Source: Psychrobacter sp. bablab_jr014
Lineage (GTDB): Bacteria; Pseudomonadota; Gammaproteobacteria; Pseudomonadales; Moraxellaceae
Direction of reading: 5' to 3'
Assembly (NCBI RefSeq): GCF_016464015.1
Contig: NZ_JACDXT010000032.1
Coordinates: forward strand, 1-38,909
DNA: 38,909 bases
How positions within the stretch are numbered: the stretch's first letter is position 1; each line of letters opens with the position of its first letter. Under the pieces are notes generated by a model that did no database searches, was not told where the DNA came from, and saw nothing but the letters and a program-made list of their open reading frames with translations. The translations under genes and the position numbers were made by a program. Of the stretch, positions 16,903-25,289 are shown one piece after another.

Positions 16903-18225
16903 ATGATGAGCGATATGAACGACAACAACCCCAAGCGCCCTGCCTCAACCACTGAGACGTCTCCTGAACCCAGCAGCACGCCACCCGCTTATACACCAGC
17001 CGATACTGAAGCGGATACGACCGTGCCGCCTTATCGACAAACGCCGCCGAGCAATAACCGTATGCCGCCGTGGTTGATACCTGCGCTGATTGCGGTGCTC
17101 ATCATTGGTGTGGTGCTTGGTCGCTATTGGGGACAGTCGGGGCAAGGTGATGAGGCAGCTACCAATCCTACCGCTGCAAGCGCTGACACAGCAGCGAACG
17201 AGTCAGCGCAAACCGTACTGTCTGTCGAAACGGTGACTCCCAGCCAAGCCAACATTGATAATACCTTAAGCACCGATGGTACGATTGTCGCCAAAGACGT
17301 GGCGACCGTCAGTGCCAAGGTCAATAACGTAGCACTAGAGCGGGTACTGGTCGAAGAGGGCAGTACGGTCAAAGCAGGACAAGTGCTCGCGGTGTTTGAT
17401 ACCGATGCCATGCAGCAGCAGGTGGACCAAGCTGAAGCCGATGTCGCGGAAGCTGAGGCAAGTCTTGCGAATGCCGAAGCCGATGCCGCTCGTGTCTTGC
17501 CGCTCGTCGATATTGATGCCATCAGTAGGCAAGAAGCCGACCGCTACCGCACCACCGCGACACGCGCGCGCGCGACTTTGGACGCGGCACAAGCGCGCTT
17601 AAACAATCAGCGCCTGACGGTCAAAAACGCACAAGTCATTGCCCCTGTGAGCGGTATTATCAGTGAAAAAACCGCAGAAGTTGGTATGGTTGCAGGCAAT
17701 GACCCTTTATTTACCATTATCAAAAATGGTGTGCTCGAATGGCGTGCGGATATCGATCCCAAGCGCTTACCACAAATTGACATTGGCACGCCTGTCAAAG
17801 TCAGCTTACCGAACAATCAATCGGTGATGGGACAAGTTCGCCGCATCGCACCGACCGCCGATGACAATCGCCAAGTCACGATTTATGCCACTCTCGCGCC
17901 AAGCAATAACGTACGCGCGGGCATGTTCCAGACGGGTTCATTGATATTTGGTGACGAGCAGCGTCAAGTGCTGCCCAATACCGCGATTGTCAGCAGCGAC
18001 GGCTATGACAATGTGATGCTGGTGACCGACCTAAAAACCACCGATGGCAAAACGATTGGGCGCATCGTGCAGCAGCGCGTTGAAGTTACCGAACGCCGTG
18101 GTACGAATGTCGTGCTGGCTGAGCCACTACCCAGTGATGTACAATTGGTCAAGCAAGGCGGCAGCTTTATCAGTGATGGCGACCTCGTACAAGTCGTCAA
18201 TGCCAATGCGCAGGTGAATTCATGA
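16903..18225 (+). CDS. RND efflux periplasmic adaptor (membrane fusion protein)
   Basis: The adaptor that links an inner-membrane RND pump to an outer-membrane channel. The first 45 residues are polar and Pro/Thr-rich and cytoplasmic. A single membrane anchor (WLIPALIAVLIIGVVLG) follows at about 53-71. The periplasmic part begins with the barrel/lipoyl segment ATVSAKVNNVALERVLVEEG, then an alanine-rich coiled-coil hairpin (about 170-235), the returning lipoyl half (VIAPVSGIISEKTAEVGMV) and the beta-barrel. The length of 440 is longer than AcrA owing to the N-terminal tail. Its stop overlaps the start of the pump gene by 4 bases (ATGA), showing an operon. The start is uncertain: ATGs at 16903, 16906 and 16915 are all in frame. 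Confidence 0.93.
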   Translation: MMSDMNDNNPKRPASTTETSPEPSSTPPAYTPADTEADTTVPPYRQTPPSNNRMPPWLIPALIAVLIIGVVLGRYWGQSGQGDEAATNPTAASADTAANESAQTVLSVETVTPSQANIDNTLSTDGTIVAKDVATVSAKVNNVALERVLVEEGSTVKAGQVLAVFDTDAMQQQVDQAEADVAEAEASLANAEADAARVLPLVDIDAISRQEADRYRTTATRARATLDAAQARLNNQRLTVKNAQVIAPVSGIISEKTAEVGMVAGNDPLFTIIKNGVLEWRADIDPKRLPQIDIGTPVKVSLPNNQSVMGQVRRIAPTADDNRQVTIYATLAPSNNVRAGMFQTGSLIFGDEQRQVLPNTAIVSSDGYDNVMLVTDLKTTDGKTIGRIVQQRVEVTERRGTNVVLAEPLPSDVQLVKQGGSFISDGDLVQVVNANAQVNS

Positions 18226-21200
18226 GTTTAAACGTCTCCTCGTATTCCATCAAAAATCCGCTGGTCGCGATTTTACTGTTTACTTTATTGACCTTAGGCG
18301 GTTGGTTTGGTTTTCAGTCGATGAAGGTACAACAGTTTCCTGATATTGACCTGCCTGCGGTCGTGGTCACAGTCACGCTGCCTGGCGCTGCGCCTGCCCA
18401 GCTAGAAAATGATGTGGCAAAAAAGTTGGAGAACCGTTTAACCAGTATTGAAGGCATCAAGCACATTCGCAGTACCTTACAAACGGGCGCAGCGACCATC
18501 TCAACCGAGTTTGTCCTTGATAAGGATTTGCAAGAAGCGGTGGACGATGTGCGCTCAGCGGTGAGCGAAGTGCAAGGCGACCTGCCTGCTGCGGCCAATG
18601 ACCCGATTATTACCAAAGTATCGACTTCAGGCTTTCCTGTCGTGACGTATTCGGTCAGTGGCAAAAACATGAACGTGCAAGACTTGTCATGGTTCGTTGA
18701 TGACACCGTGACCAAGCGCTTGTCCGATATTGAGGGCGTCAGCTCGGTCAGTCGTATTGGCGGCTTGGAGCGTGAGATTACTGTCGCGGCCGACCCTAAT
18801 ATTTTAAATGGACTGCAAATGTCCATCTCACAACTGTCTCAGCAAGTTGCAGGTATTCAGCAAGACAGCGCAGGCGGGGAAGCCAAAGTGGGTAACCGCG
18901 TGCAGACTATCCGCGTACTTGGCGCAGCAGAAAACAGTCGTGAGTTAAATGAGCTACAAATCGCCGTACCGACAGGCGGGGTCAACGCGCTGGACAGCAT
19001 GGCAACCATCACCGATGGCAGCGCTGACCCCAGCTCAATTGCCAAACTCGATGGCGATGCGGTGGTTGCCTTTAACATCACCCGTTCGCGTGGCGCAAGT
19101 GAGGTCGAAGTGACCGAGCGCGTCGATGCGGAGCTTGCCAAATTATCAGCAGAAAAAAGCAACGTCACGATTGAAAAAGTCTATGACCGCGCCACCCCCG
19201 TTGCCGAGGACTATCAGTCGTCCATCCGTATGTTGATTGAGGGCGGCGTATTGGCGGTCGTGGTGGTGTTTTTATTCCTGCGCAACATCCGTGCGACCAT
19301 CGTGGCGGCGGTGGCATTGCCGCTGTCGGTTATTCCGACCTTTTTGGGCATGTATCTGTTTGGCTTTAGCCTCAACATCATCTCCTTGCTCGCCTTGTCG
19401 TTGGTCATCGGTGTGTTGGTCGATGATGCGATTGTGGAAGTCGAAAACATCATGCGCCATTTAAGGATGGGTAAAACGCCCTATGAGGCGGCGATGGAAG
19501 CGGCGGACGAGATTGGTCTGGCGGTCATTGCCACCACCTTTACCTTGATAGCGGTGTTTTTGCCTACCGCCTTTATGAGTGGTATTGTCGGACAGTTTTT
19601 CCGTCAATTTGGCTGGACAGCGGCAATGGCGATTTTTGCCTCCTTACTCGTGGCGCGTCTGATTACACCGATGATGGCAGCCTATATCCTGCGCCCTGAA
19701 AAAAACCATGTCGAAAAGACAGGCAAAATCATGCAGGGCTATTTAAAAATCGTGGGCTGGACACTGCGCCATCGCTGGATAACCATTGGCGCGACCTTAG
19801 CATTGTTTGTGGCGTCATTAACCTTAGTGAAATTGCTACCGACCTCGTTTATTCCTGATAATGACATCAACCAAAGCCGCGTGGCGATTGAGCTGACCCC
19901 TGATGCCAAGCTTGAAGACACTGAACGCGTGGCGGCGCTGGCGCGTGAACGCATCATGGCGCTGCCTGAAGTAACGCACGTCTTTACCGCGATTGGACAG
20001 GCGCAATCAGCATCGCTTGAATCAAACAGCTCAGGCGGCGGCAACACCGAAAATGTCGCCAGCTTAGACATTGTATTGCAGCCGCGTGACGAGCGCATTT
20101 CCAAAACAGAGATTGAGCGCAAAATCAGCGACTTGCTCACCCAAGTGCCCAGTGCGCGTTTTACCGTGGGCTTATCGAGTGGTGGCGAGACGGGCTATAC
20201 CTTTTCTTTGACCAGCAGCAATCCAGACGTGCTGGAGCAAACCGTACAAAAAATCATGAGCGAGATTCGTGCTTTGCCCATCGCAGGTGCGGTGACCAGT
20301 GACCGCAGCTTGCCGCAACAAGAGCTTGCCGTCATGCCTGACCGCCTTGCTATGGCAGATAAAGGCGTAACCACGCAAAGCATCGCAGAAACCTTGCGTA
20401 TCGCCACCGTTGGCGATTATGAGCAGCGCCTCTCAAAGCTCAACCTAGAAAGTCGCCAAATCCCCGTCGTGGTGCGCCTGCCCGATGCGGCAAAAGAAGA
20501 CATCAGCCAATTAGAGTCGCTGTATGTGCCGAGCAGCAAAACGGCTGGCGGCGTACAAATCGGCGATGTGGCAGATTTAAACTTCGGTACAGGGCCTGCG
20601 CAAATCCGCCGCCTCAACCGTGAGCGCGCCATTAATATCACCGTACAGCCGCGCAATGGCGAGCTGGGCGACCTTGTGACCGCCGTCAAAAATACACCGA
20701 CGTTGCAGCAGCTACCCGACAGCATTACCATTATCGAGCAAGGACAGGCAGAGAACATGGCGGAGCTGTTCCAAGGCTTTGTCATCGCCATGTCGGTAGG
20801 GATTATCTGTATTTTGGGCGTACTGATCTTACTCTTTGGGCGCTTACTTCAGCCCTTTACGATTTTGATGGCGCTGCCGCTATCCATTGGCGGCGCATTC
20901 GTGGGCTTAGTGGTGACGGGCAGCAGCTTGTCCATGCCCTCAATGATTGGTTTTATTATGCTCATGGGTATCGCCACCAAAAACTCTATCTTGCTCGTGG
21001 ACTATGCGCTGATTGCTCAGCATCGCGGACTGCCTCGCTTTGAGGCGATTATGGATGCGTGTCATAAGCGGGCGCGTCCGATCATTATGACCACCATCGC
21101 GATGGGCGCTGGTATGTTGCCACTGGTGCTGGGTCTTGGTGAGGCAGACCCCACGTTTCGTCGTCCGATGGCGGCAGCAGTGCTGGGTGGCTTGATTACC

Positions 21201-21308
21201 TCAACCTTGCTCAGCTTGGTAGTGATTCCTGTGGTTTATACCTTGATTGATGATTTGTCAGGATGGTTTGCCAAGTGGCTGGTGCCGCATGGTAAAAATG
21301 CGAAATAG
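18222..21308 (+). CDS. RND multidrug efflux permease (HAE-1 type)
   Basis: Proton-driven inner-membrane pump of 1028 residues, close to AcrB/MexB length. The N-terminal membrane helix (PLVAILLFTLLTLGGWFGF) precedes the first porter domain. The proton relay is intact: Asp401 and Asp402 in VLVDDAIVEVEN on TM4 and Lys920 in ATKNSILLVDYAL on TM10. The two-fold repeat with large periplasmic loops after TM1 and TM7 is clear. It overlaps the adaptor gene by ATGA. No outer-membrane channel gene accompanies it, so a TolC-like protein encoded elsewhere would be used. Substrates cannot be predicted. The TAG stop is followed in the same frame by the adhesin remnant described separately. Confidence 0.95.
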   Translation: MSLNVSSYSIKNPLVAILLFTLLTLGGWFGFQSMKVQQFPDIDLPAVVVTVTLPGAAPAQLENDVAKKLENRLTSIEGIKHIRSTLQTGAATISTEFVLDKDLQEAVDDVRSAVSEVQGDLPAAANDPIITKVSTSGFPVVTYSVSGKNMNVQDLSWFVDDTVTKRLSDIEGVSSVSRIGGLEREITVAADPNILNGLQMSISQLSQQVAGIQQDSAGGEAKVGNRVQTIRVLGAAENSRELNELQIAVPTGGVNALDSMATITDGSADPSSIAKLDGDAVVAFNITRSRGASEVEVTERVDAELAKLSAEKSNVTIEKVYDRATPVAEDYQSSIRMLIEGGVLAVVVVFLFLRNIRATIVAAVALPLSVIPTFLGMYLFGFSLNIISLLALSLVIGVLVDDAIVEVENIMRHLRMGKTPYEAAMEAADEIGLAVIATTFTLIAVFLPTAFMSGIVGQFFRQFGWTAAMAIFASLLVARLITPMMAAYILRPEKNHVEKTGKIMQGYLKIVGWTLRHRWITIGATLALFVASLTLVKLLPTSFIPDNDINQSRVAIELTPDAKLEDTERVAALARERIMALPEVTHVFTAIGQAQSASLESNSSGGGNTENVASLDIVLQPRDERISKTEIERKISDLLTQVPSARFTVGLSSGGETGYTFSLTSSNPDVLEQTVQKIMSEIRALPIAGAVTSDRSLPQQELAVMPDRLAMADKGVTTQSIAETLRIATVGDYEQRLSKLNLESRQIPVVVRLPDAAKEDISQLESLYVPSSKTAGGVQIGDVADLNFGTGPAQIRRLNRERAINITVQPRNGELGDLVTAVKNTPTLQQLPDSITIIEQGQAENMAELFQGFVIAMSVGIICILGVLILLFGRLLQPFTILMALPLSIGGAFVGLVVTGSSLSMPSMIGFIMLMGIATKNSILLVDYALIAQHRGLPRFEAIMDACHKRARPIIMTTIAMGAGMLPLVLGLGEADPTFRRPMAAAVLGGLITSTLLSLVVIPVVYTLIDDLSGWFAKWLVPHGKNAK

Positions 21309-21611
21309 ATCATACAAAAGGCAGGTAGCGCGACCATCACCGGCGCCGTTTATAACGCAGCAACAGGCAATGTCAGTGCCAGCAGCAACCAAGCCGTTAA
21401 TGGTTCGCAGCTCTACAATGCTAGCCAGAGCATGGCGACCGTGTTAGGTGGCGGTGCAACCATCAATAGTGATGGCTCTGTTTCAGCGCCAAGCTATGAG
21501 ATCAGTGGAAATACCTATAATGATGTAGGCTCTGCATTCCAAGCAGTAGACAAAAGCTATCGCAGTCCATCTAAAACCCCATACGCGACTACCGCGTATG
21601 GGGTTATTTGA
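21309..21611 (+). pseudogene. Remnant of a trimeric autotransporter adhesin (YadA/Hia-like)
   Basis: Translation of the frame that continues directly from the pump's TAG stop gives 100 codons, open to a TGA at 21609-21611. It carries diagnostic trimeric autotransporter text: GSATITGAVYNAATGNVS, then NQAVNGSQLYNAS (the neck motif), then VLGGGATINSDGSVSAPS and NTYNDVGSAFQAVDKS. Such motifs belong to head and stalk repeats of very long surface adhesins with a C-terminal YadA anchor. No start with a ribosome site, signal peptide or anchor domain is present here. It is therefore a short internal fragment, most likely left by deletion or recombination. The adhesin-like sequence fades after about 21565, where a hairpin begins. 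Confidence 0.85.
21575..21608 (+). terminator. Terminator-like hairpin at the end of the adhesin remnant
   Basis: AACCCCATACGCG (21575-21587) pairs perfectly with CGCGTATGGGGTT (21593-21605) around ACTAC. It is flanked by AAAA and by TTATTT. It may end the efflux operon transcript, or be the original terminator of the lost adhesin gene. The T tract is short. Confidence 0.7.
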
Positions 21612-21667
21612 TACATCTCACAACCAAACTGCTATAGAACGTGTATGCCTTTTTACTTATCGTTTAA

Positions 21668-21705
21668 TTGTCTGATATATCAATACGTTATAGTAATGAT
21701 ACTAT
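21668..21705 (+). promoter_or_regulatory. Candidate promoter with an overlapping inverted repeat
   Basis: TTGTCT (21668-21673) and TATAGT (21689-21694) form a weak promoter with 15-base spacing. A perfect inverted repeat ATAGTA-ATGA-TACTAT (21690-21705) overlaps the -10 and could be an operator for the downstream lipoprotein gene. Confidence 0.3.
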
Positions 21706-21742
21706 CAAACAATATCTTATGATTTGTCGTTAGGAGGCACTC

Positions 21743-22237
21743 ATGAAGCTAACCGCCATCATTTTCAGTATGGTCGCCGCCTTATCACTAACCAGTTGTG
21801 CAACGCGGCAGGCAGCCAGTACCGACTGGACCCCATATCTCAAATCCATGCAAAAAGGCTGTGATTATCCTAACCCGACAACCAGCAGCTTACCCATACC
21901 TTATCAGCAATCGATTATCGATACCGAAACGCGCTATCGTGGCGAAAATACCGATAAAGAAACTCTCACGACGTATGTGCTCAGTAATGCCACTGCCTTT
22001 GGGCGGCCGCTGAATAAGATTGAATACTTAAGTGGGTATGAGTGGTCACATCTAAAATTATACTTTGCCAATGATCCGCAAGCATTACGCAAGGAGTTTA
22101 CGCTGCCTGTGGATAAATATGATTTCAACACGGTAACTAAAAACGATAGTAGCGGCTATCAAGTGACGGGCGAGGGCTTTACGCATTTAACGTTTGATAA
22201 AAAAGATAACAGCATTGCTTGTGGGTTTGGGGTGTAG
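21743..22237 (+). CDS. Small lipoprotein of unknown function
   Basis: A 164-residue lipoprotein. The signal peptide MKLTAIIFSMVAALSLTSC places the lipidated cysteine at 19 (lipobox LTSC). The residue after Cys is Ala, so sorting to the outer membrane is likely. The mature part contains two further Cys residues (in KGCDYPNP and IACGFGV) that could form a disulfide in the periplasm. No domain is recognised. AGGAGG about 7 bases before ATG is a strong ribosome site. It is a single gene with its own terminator, located before the methionine cluster but probably unrelated to it. Confidence 0.85.
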   Translation: MKLTAIIFSMVAALSLTSCATRQAASTDWTPYLKSMQKGCDYPNPTTSSLPIPYQQSIIDTETRYRGENTDKETLTTYVLSNATAFGRPLNKIEYLSGYEWSHLKLYFANDPQALRKEFTLPVDKYDFNTVTKNDSSGYQVTGEGFTHLTFDKKDNSIACGFGV

Positions 22238-22287
22238 CGTAAAGTAAGATTTTTGGTGATGTATATTTTTCAGAAGTAAAAACCAAT

Positions 22288-22327
22288 AAACCTTAAGATG
22301 GTAGCGCTGCTGTCTTAAGGTTTTTTT
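22288..22327 (+). terminator. Rho-independent terminator of the lipoprotein gene
   Basis: AAACCTTAAGA (22288-22298) pairs with TCTTAAGGTTT (22313-22323), and the T run continues to 22327. It follows the lipoprotein stop by about 50 bases. Confidence 0.88.
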
Positions 22328-22394
22328 CTACCTATAAAATATCTTTAATAGAAAATGACGTATTTATGATTAAAAAAAGTCACAACTACTAATA

Positions 22395-22440
22395 ATGAAT
22401 AAAATTCAACTTATAATAAGTTTATATCGTTTTTATTCAT
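22395..22440 (+). promoter_or_regulatory. Nested inverted repeats over the likely mesX promoter
   Basis: The outer arms ATGAATAAAA (22395-22404) and TTTTATTCAT (22431-22440) are perfectly complementary. Inside them, AACTTAT and ATAAGTT (22408-22414 and 22416-22422) form a second perfect palindrome that contains a consensus TATAAT (22412-22417). The site lies 70-115 bases before the mesX ATG. No good -35 is visible, which would fit an activator- or repressor-controlled promoter. The controlling protein is unknown; the sequence does not look like a MetJ or MetR box to me. Confidence 0.45.
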
Positions 22441-22510
22441 GTTAGAGATTTGGTTTAATACACCCATACAGACATTCAGTGTTATCTCAATTTGTAGGGT
22501 AGGAATCACC

Positions 22511-23503
22511 ATGACTAAGCCTTTTGCATGCTCAATCAAGCACATTCGTTTTGATGAAAACTATCAGCCTGCCAGCAGCACGCGCATGACGACCAACTTT
22601 GCCAATCTTGCGCGCGGTGAAGCACGCGAAGACAACCTACGCAAAGCGATTACCATGATTAATAACCGCTTTAACGCACTGGCGCATTGGGACAACCCAA
22701 ATGCCGATCGTTATTCGGTCGAAGTGGACATCGTGTCTGCCAACATGGATATCGAAGGCAATGGCGATGCGTTCCCTGTGATTGAGATGCTGCAAACCAC
22801 CATCGTTGACCACAAAGAAAACAAGCGCATCGACGGTATGGTCGGCAACAGCTTTTCTTCTTATGTGCGTGATTATGATTTTAGCGTGGTACTGCTAGAG
22901 CACTTTAACAAAAATCCAAATGCCAAAGCGCCTGAAGGTTTTGGCGACTTGCACGGCAAATTGTTTAAATACTTGCTGAGCTCAGACGCGTATCAAGAAA
23001 ACTTTGACAAGCAGCCTGTGATTTGCCTCAGCGTATCGACCAGTAAGACCTATTATCGCACCACCAATGTGCACCCTGTGCTGGGCGTGGAATACAAGCA
23101 GGACGAGTATTCATTGACCGACGATTATTTTTACAAGATGGGCTTGGTTGTGCGTTACTTTAAGCCTGAAGGCAGCGCTGCGCCACTTGCGTTTTACTTT
23201 GCGGGCGACTTGACCAGCGACTACACCGATCTTGAGCTGATCAGTGCAATCAGCACCATGGAGACGTTCCAAAAGATTTATCGTCCTGAGATTTATAACG
23301 CCAATTCAACGGCAGGTCAGGTCTATCAGCCAAGCCTAAAATACCAAGACTATTCGCTGACGCAGATTGTTTATGACCGTGAAGAGCGTAGCCAAATGGC
23401 TGTCAAGCAAGGCAAGTTTACCGAAGAGCAGTTTATCAAGCCGTATCAAGACATCCTGGATACGTGGGCGGCCAACTATAAGCCTGAACAAGACGCGGCA
23501 TAA
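22511..23503 (+). CDS. mesX: MesX: DUF1852 partner protein of methionine synthase MesD
   Basis: A 330-residue cytoplasmic protein that I recognise as the DUF1852 family. Published work on core methionine synthases showed that MesD needs a DUF1852 protein and oxygen to work, and named it MesX. Conserved-looking features here are SIKHIRFDENYQPASSTRMT at the N-terminus, NYHP-like TTNVHPVLGVEY in the middle, and FAGDLTSDYTDLELI. No classical cofactor motif is visible. The frame extends upstream to 22439, but the ATG at 22511 has TAGGAAT about 6 bases before it and gives the usual N-terminus. mesD follows after 69 bases on the same strand, so they are likely co-transcribed. Its proposed role is generating or delivering the methyl group, with the reaction unknown. 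Confidence 0.9.
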   Translation: MTKPFACSIKHIRFDENYQPASSTRMTTNFANLARGEAREDNLRKAITMINNRFNALAHWDNPNADRYSVEVDIVSANMDIEGNGDAFPVIEMLQTTIVDHKENKRIDGMVGNSFSSYVRDYDFSVVLLEHFNKNPNAKAPEGFGDLHGKLFKYLLSSDAYQENFDKQPVICLSVSTSKTYYRTTNVHPVLGVEYKQDEYSLTDDYFYKMGLVVRYFKPEGSAAPLAFYFAGDLTSDYTDLELISAISTMETFQKIYRPEIYNANSTAGQVYQPSLKYQDYSLTQIVYDREERSQMAVKQGKFTEEQFIKPYQDILDTWAANYKPEQDAA

Positions 23504-23572
23504 GTGCCTTTGCTTTATTGCACGCTCATTCATTTTTAAGCGACTTATTACTTTTATAGAAGATATACCGAC

Positions 23573-24607
23573 ATGACTTTATTATTACCGACCTCTACCG
23601 CTGGCAGCTTGCCAAAACCTGCATGGCTGGCTGAGCCTGAAAAGCTTTGGTCACCATGGAAAGTCGCCGATGACGCACTGGCAGAAGCCAAAAAAGATGC
23701 CTTGCGCGTGTCACTACAAGAGCAACTGCTGGCAGGCATTGACATCGTCAGTGATGGCGAGCAGACGCGTCAGCATTTTGTGACCACCTTTATTGAGCAT
23801 TTAGACGGTGTGGATTTTGAAAACCGTGAGACCGTGCGTATTCGTAATCGTTATGATGCAAGTGTGCCTTCGGTGGTCGGTGATGTAAGCCGCCAAAAGC
23901 CTGTCTTCGTTGACGATGCCAAGTTTTTGCGTTCACTGACCGACCAGCCGATCAAATGGGCGCTGCCAGGGCCGATGACCATGATTGATACCTTGTACGA
24001 TGGTCACTACAAAAGCCGCGAAAAGTTGGCGTGGGAATTTGCCAAAATCCTTAACCAAGAGGCCAAAGAGTTGGAGGCGGCAGGCGTGGACATCATTCAG
24101 TTTGACGAGCCTGCGTTTAACGTCTTTTTTGATGAAGTTAATGACTGGGGCGTGGCGACACTTGAGCGCGCTATCGAAGGCTTAAAGTGCGAAACGGCCG
24201 TACACATCTGCTACGGCTACGGCATTAAGGCAAACAACGACTGGAAACAAACGCTTGGCTCGGAGTGGCGCCAGTACGAAGAAGCCTTTCCAAAACTGCA
24301 ACAGTCAAAAATCGATATCGTGTCGCTTGAGTGCCAAAACTCACGCGTACCGATGGACTTGATTGAGCTGATTCGTGGTAAAAAAGTGATGGTTGGCGCG
24401 ATTGATGTGGCGACCAATGAGATTGAAACGCCAGAGGCTGTGGCAGATACTTTGCGTAAAGCCTTGCAATTTGTTGATGCGGACAAATTATATCCTTCAA
24501 CCAACTGCGGTATGACGCCGCTGCCACGTCACGTTGCTCGCGGCAAGCTAGAAGCCTTAAGTGCAGGCGCAGCTATCGTCCGTGAAGCGCTGAGCGTGGG
24601 TGCATAA
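23573..24607 (+). CDS. mesD: MesD-type core methionine synthase
   Basis: A 344-residue enzyme equal to the catalytic (C-terminal) half of MetE; the N-terminal folate-binding half is absent. It methylates homocysteine to methionine. The zinc ligands that hold homocysteine are all present: His211 and Cys213 (HICYGYG), Glu253 (SLECQNS) and Cys312 (STNCGMTP). SDGEQTR (60-66) and FDEPAF (177-182) are further active-site segments of the MetE/UROD-like barrel. The adjacent mesX assigns it to the MesD family, which is reported to need neither 5-methyltetrahydrofolate nor cobalamin. No convincing ribosome site precedes the ATG at 23573, though GAAGATA is nearby. Confidence 0.92.
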   Translation: MTLLLPTSTAGSLPKPAWLAEPEKLWSPWKVADDALAEAKKDALRVSLQEQLLAGIDIVSDGEQTRQHFVTTFIEHLDGVDFENRETVRIRNRYDASVPSVVGDVSRQKPVFVDDAKFLRSLTDQPIKWALPGPMTMIDTLYDGHYKSREKLAWEFAKILNQEAKELEAAGVDIIQFDEPAFNVFFDEVNDWGVATLERAIEGLKCETAVHICYGYGIKANNDWKQTLGSEWRQYEEAFPKLQQSKIDIVSLECQNSRVPMDLIELIRGKKVMVGAIDVATNEIETPEAVADTLRKALQFVDADKLYPSTNCGMTPLPRHVARGKLEALSAGAAIVREALSVGA

Positions 24608-24647
24608 CGCGTCTATCAACCGTCGTTATCTCTCTATTGAGCCGTTT

Positions 24648-24685
24648 GATGCGCTTATTGTTCATAAAAAGACAATAGGCGCATC
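24648..24685 (+). repeat. Strong 14-base-pair hairpin between mesD and the flavin reductase gene
   Basis: GATGCGCTTATTGT (24648-24661) and ACAATAGGCGCATC (24672-24685) pair along all 14 positions with one G-U, around a 10-base loop. No T run follows on either strand, so it is not a normal terminator. It may be an attenuator, an mRNA-stabilising processing site, or a REP-like repeat. Confidence 0.75.
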
Positions 24686-24734
24686 GCGCTAACACTGTCT
24701 CAAAAATTGCGACCGTTAATTGTAGGATGTCATC

Positions 24735-25226
24735 ATGATTGAAGCCATCGACTTTAGAAACGCCATGTCATTATTGACCACGGCTGTCAATGTCGTCACC
24801 ACCGAAGGCACGTCAGGTGCGCACGGATTTACTGCTTCGGCAGTATGCAGCGTGAGCGACAACCCACCGACGCTGCTCGTGTGTATGAATCGCGCCTCAC
24901 GCTCACACGTACATTTTGTGGGTAACAAGACCTTGTGTGTCAATGTTTTGGGCGCGCAGCATGAGCAACTGTCTAATGCCTTTGCCTCAAAGATGAGCTC
25001 AGAGGAGCGCTTTGCTAAAGCGGATTGGCAGACCTTGGTGACTGGCTCGCCTGTTTTAGAAGATGCTTTGGTCAGCTTTGATTGCGAGATTGAGCAAGTA
25101 CAAGAAGTGGGCACGCACAGCGTGTTCATGTGCCGCGTCGTCGCGATTAAGCAAAGCACGCAAGATGAGAGCTTGGTGTATTTTAACCGCGGCTACCATC
25201 AACTGCGTCAGGCTGAAACTGTCTAG
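24735..25226 (+). CDS. Flavin reductase family protein (NAD(P)H:FMN oxidoreductase-like)
   Basis: A 163-residue flavin-reductase-domain protein (the family of HpaC, RutF and Fre-like partners). It binds FMN or FAD in a split beta-barrel and reduces it with NAD(P)H. Typical segments are FRNAMSLLTTAVNVVTTEG at 8-25, GFTASAVCSVSDNPPTLLVC (flavin phosphate loop, 31-50), and a C-terminal LVYFNRGYHQL. Proteins of this type usually feed reduced flavin to a partner oxygenase. It lies 127 bases after mesD on the same strand, with AGGATG before its ATG. Since MesD activity needs oxygen and MesX, this gene may supply reduced flavin to MesX; that link is inference. Confidence 0.9.
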   Translation: MIEAIDFRNAMSLLTTAVNVVTTEGTSGAHGFTASAVCSVSDNPPTLLVCMNRASRSHVHFVGNKTLCVNVLGAQHEQLSNAFASKMSSEERFAKADWQTLVTGSPVLEDALVSFDCEIEQVQEVGTHSVFMCRVVAIKQSTQDESLVYFNRGYHQLRQAETV

Positions 25227-25289
25227 GGATAAGCCCTAATAGTCTTTTTCATTTTCCATTTCTATTGGCCAACCAAAAGTAAGTATCTC

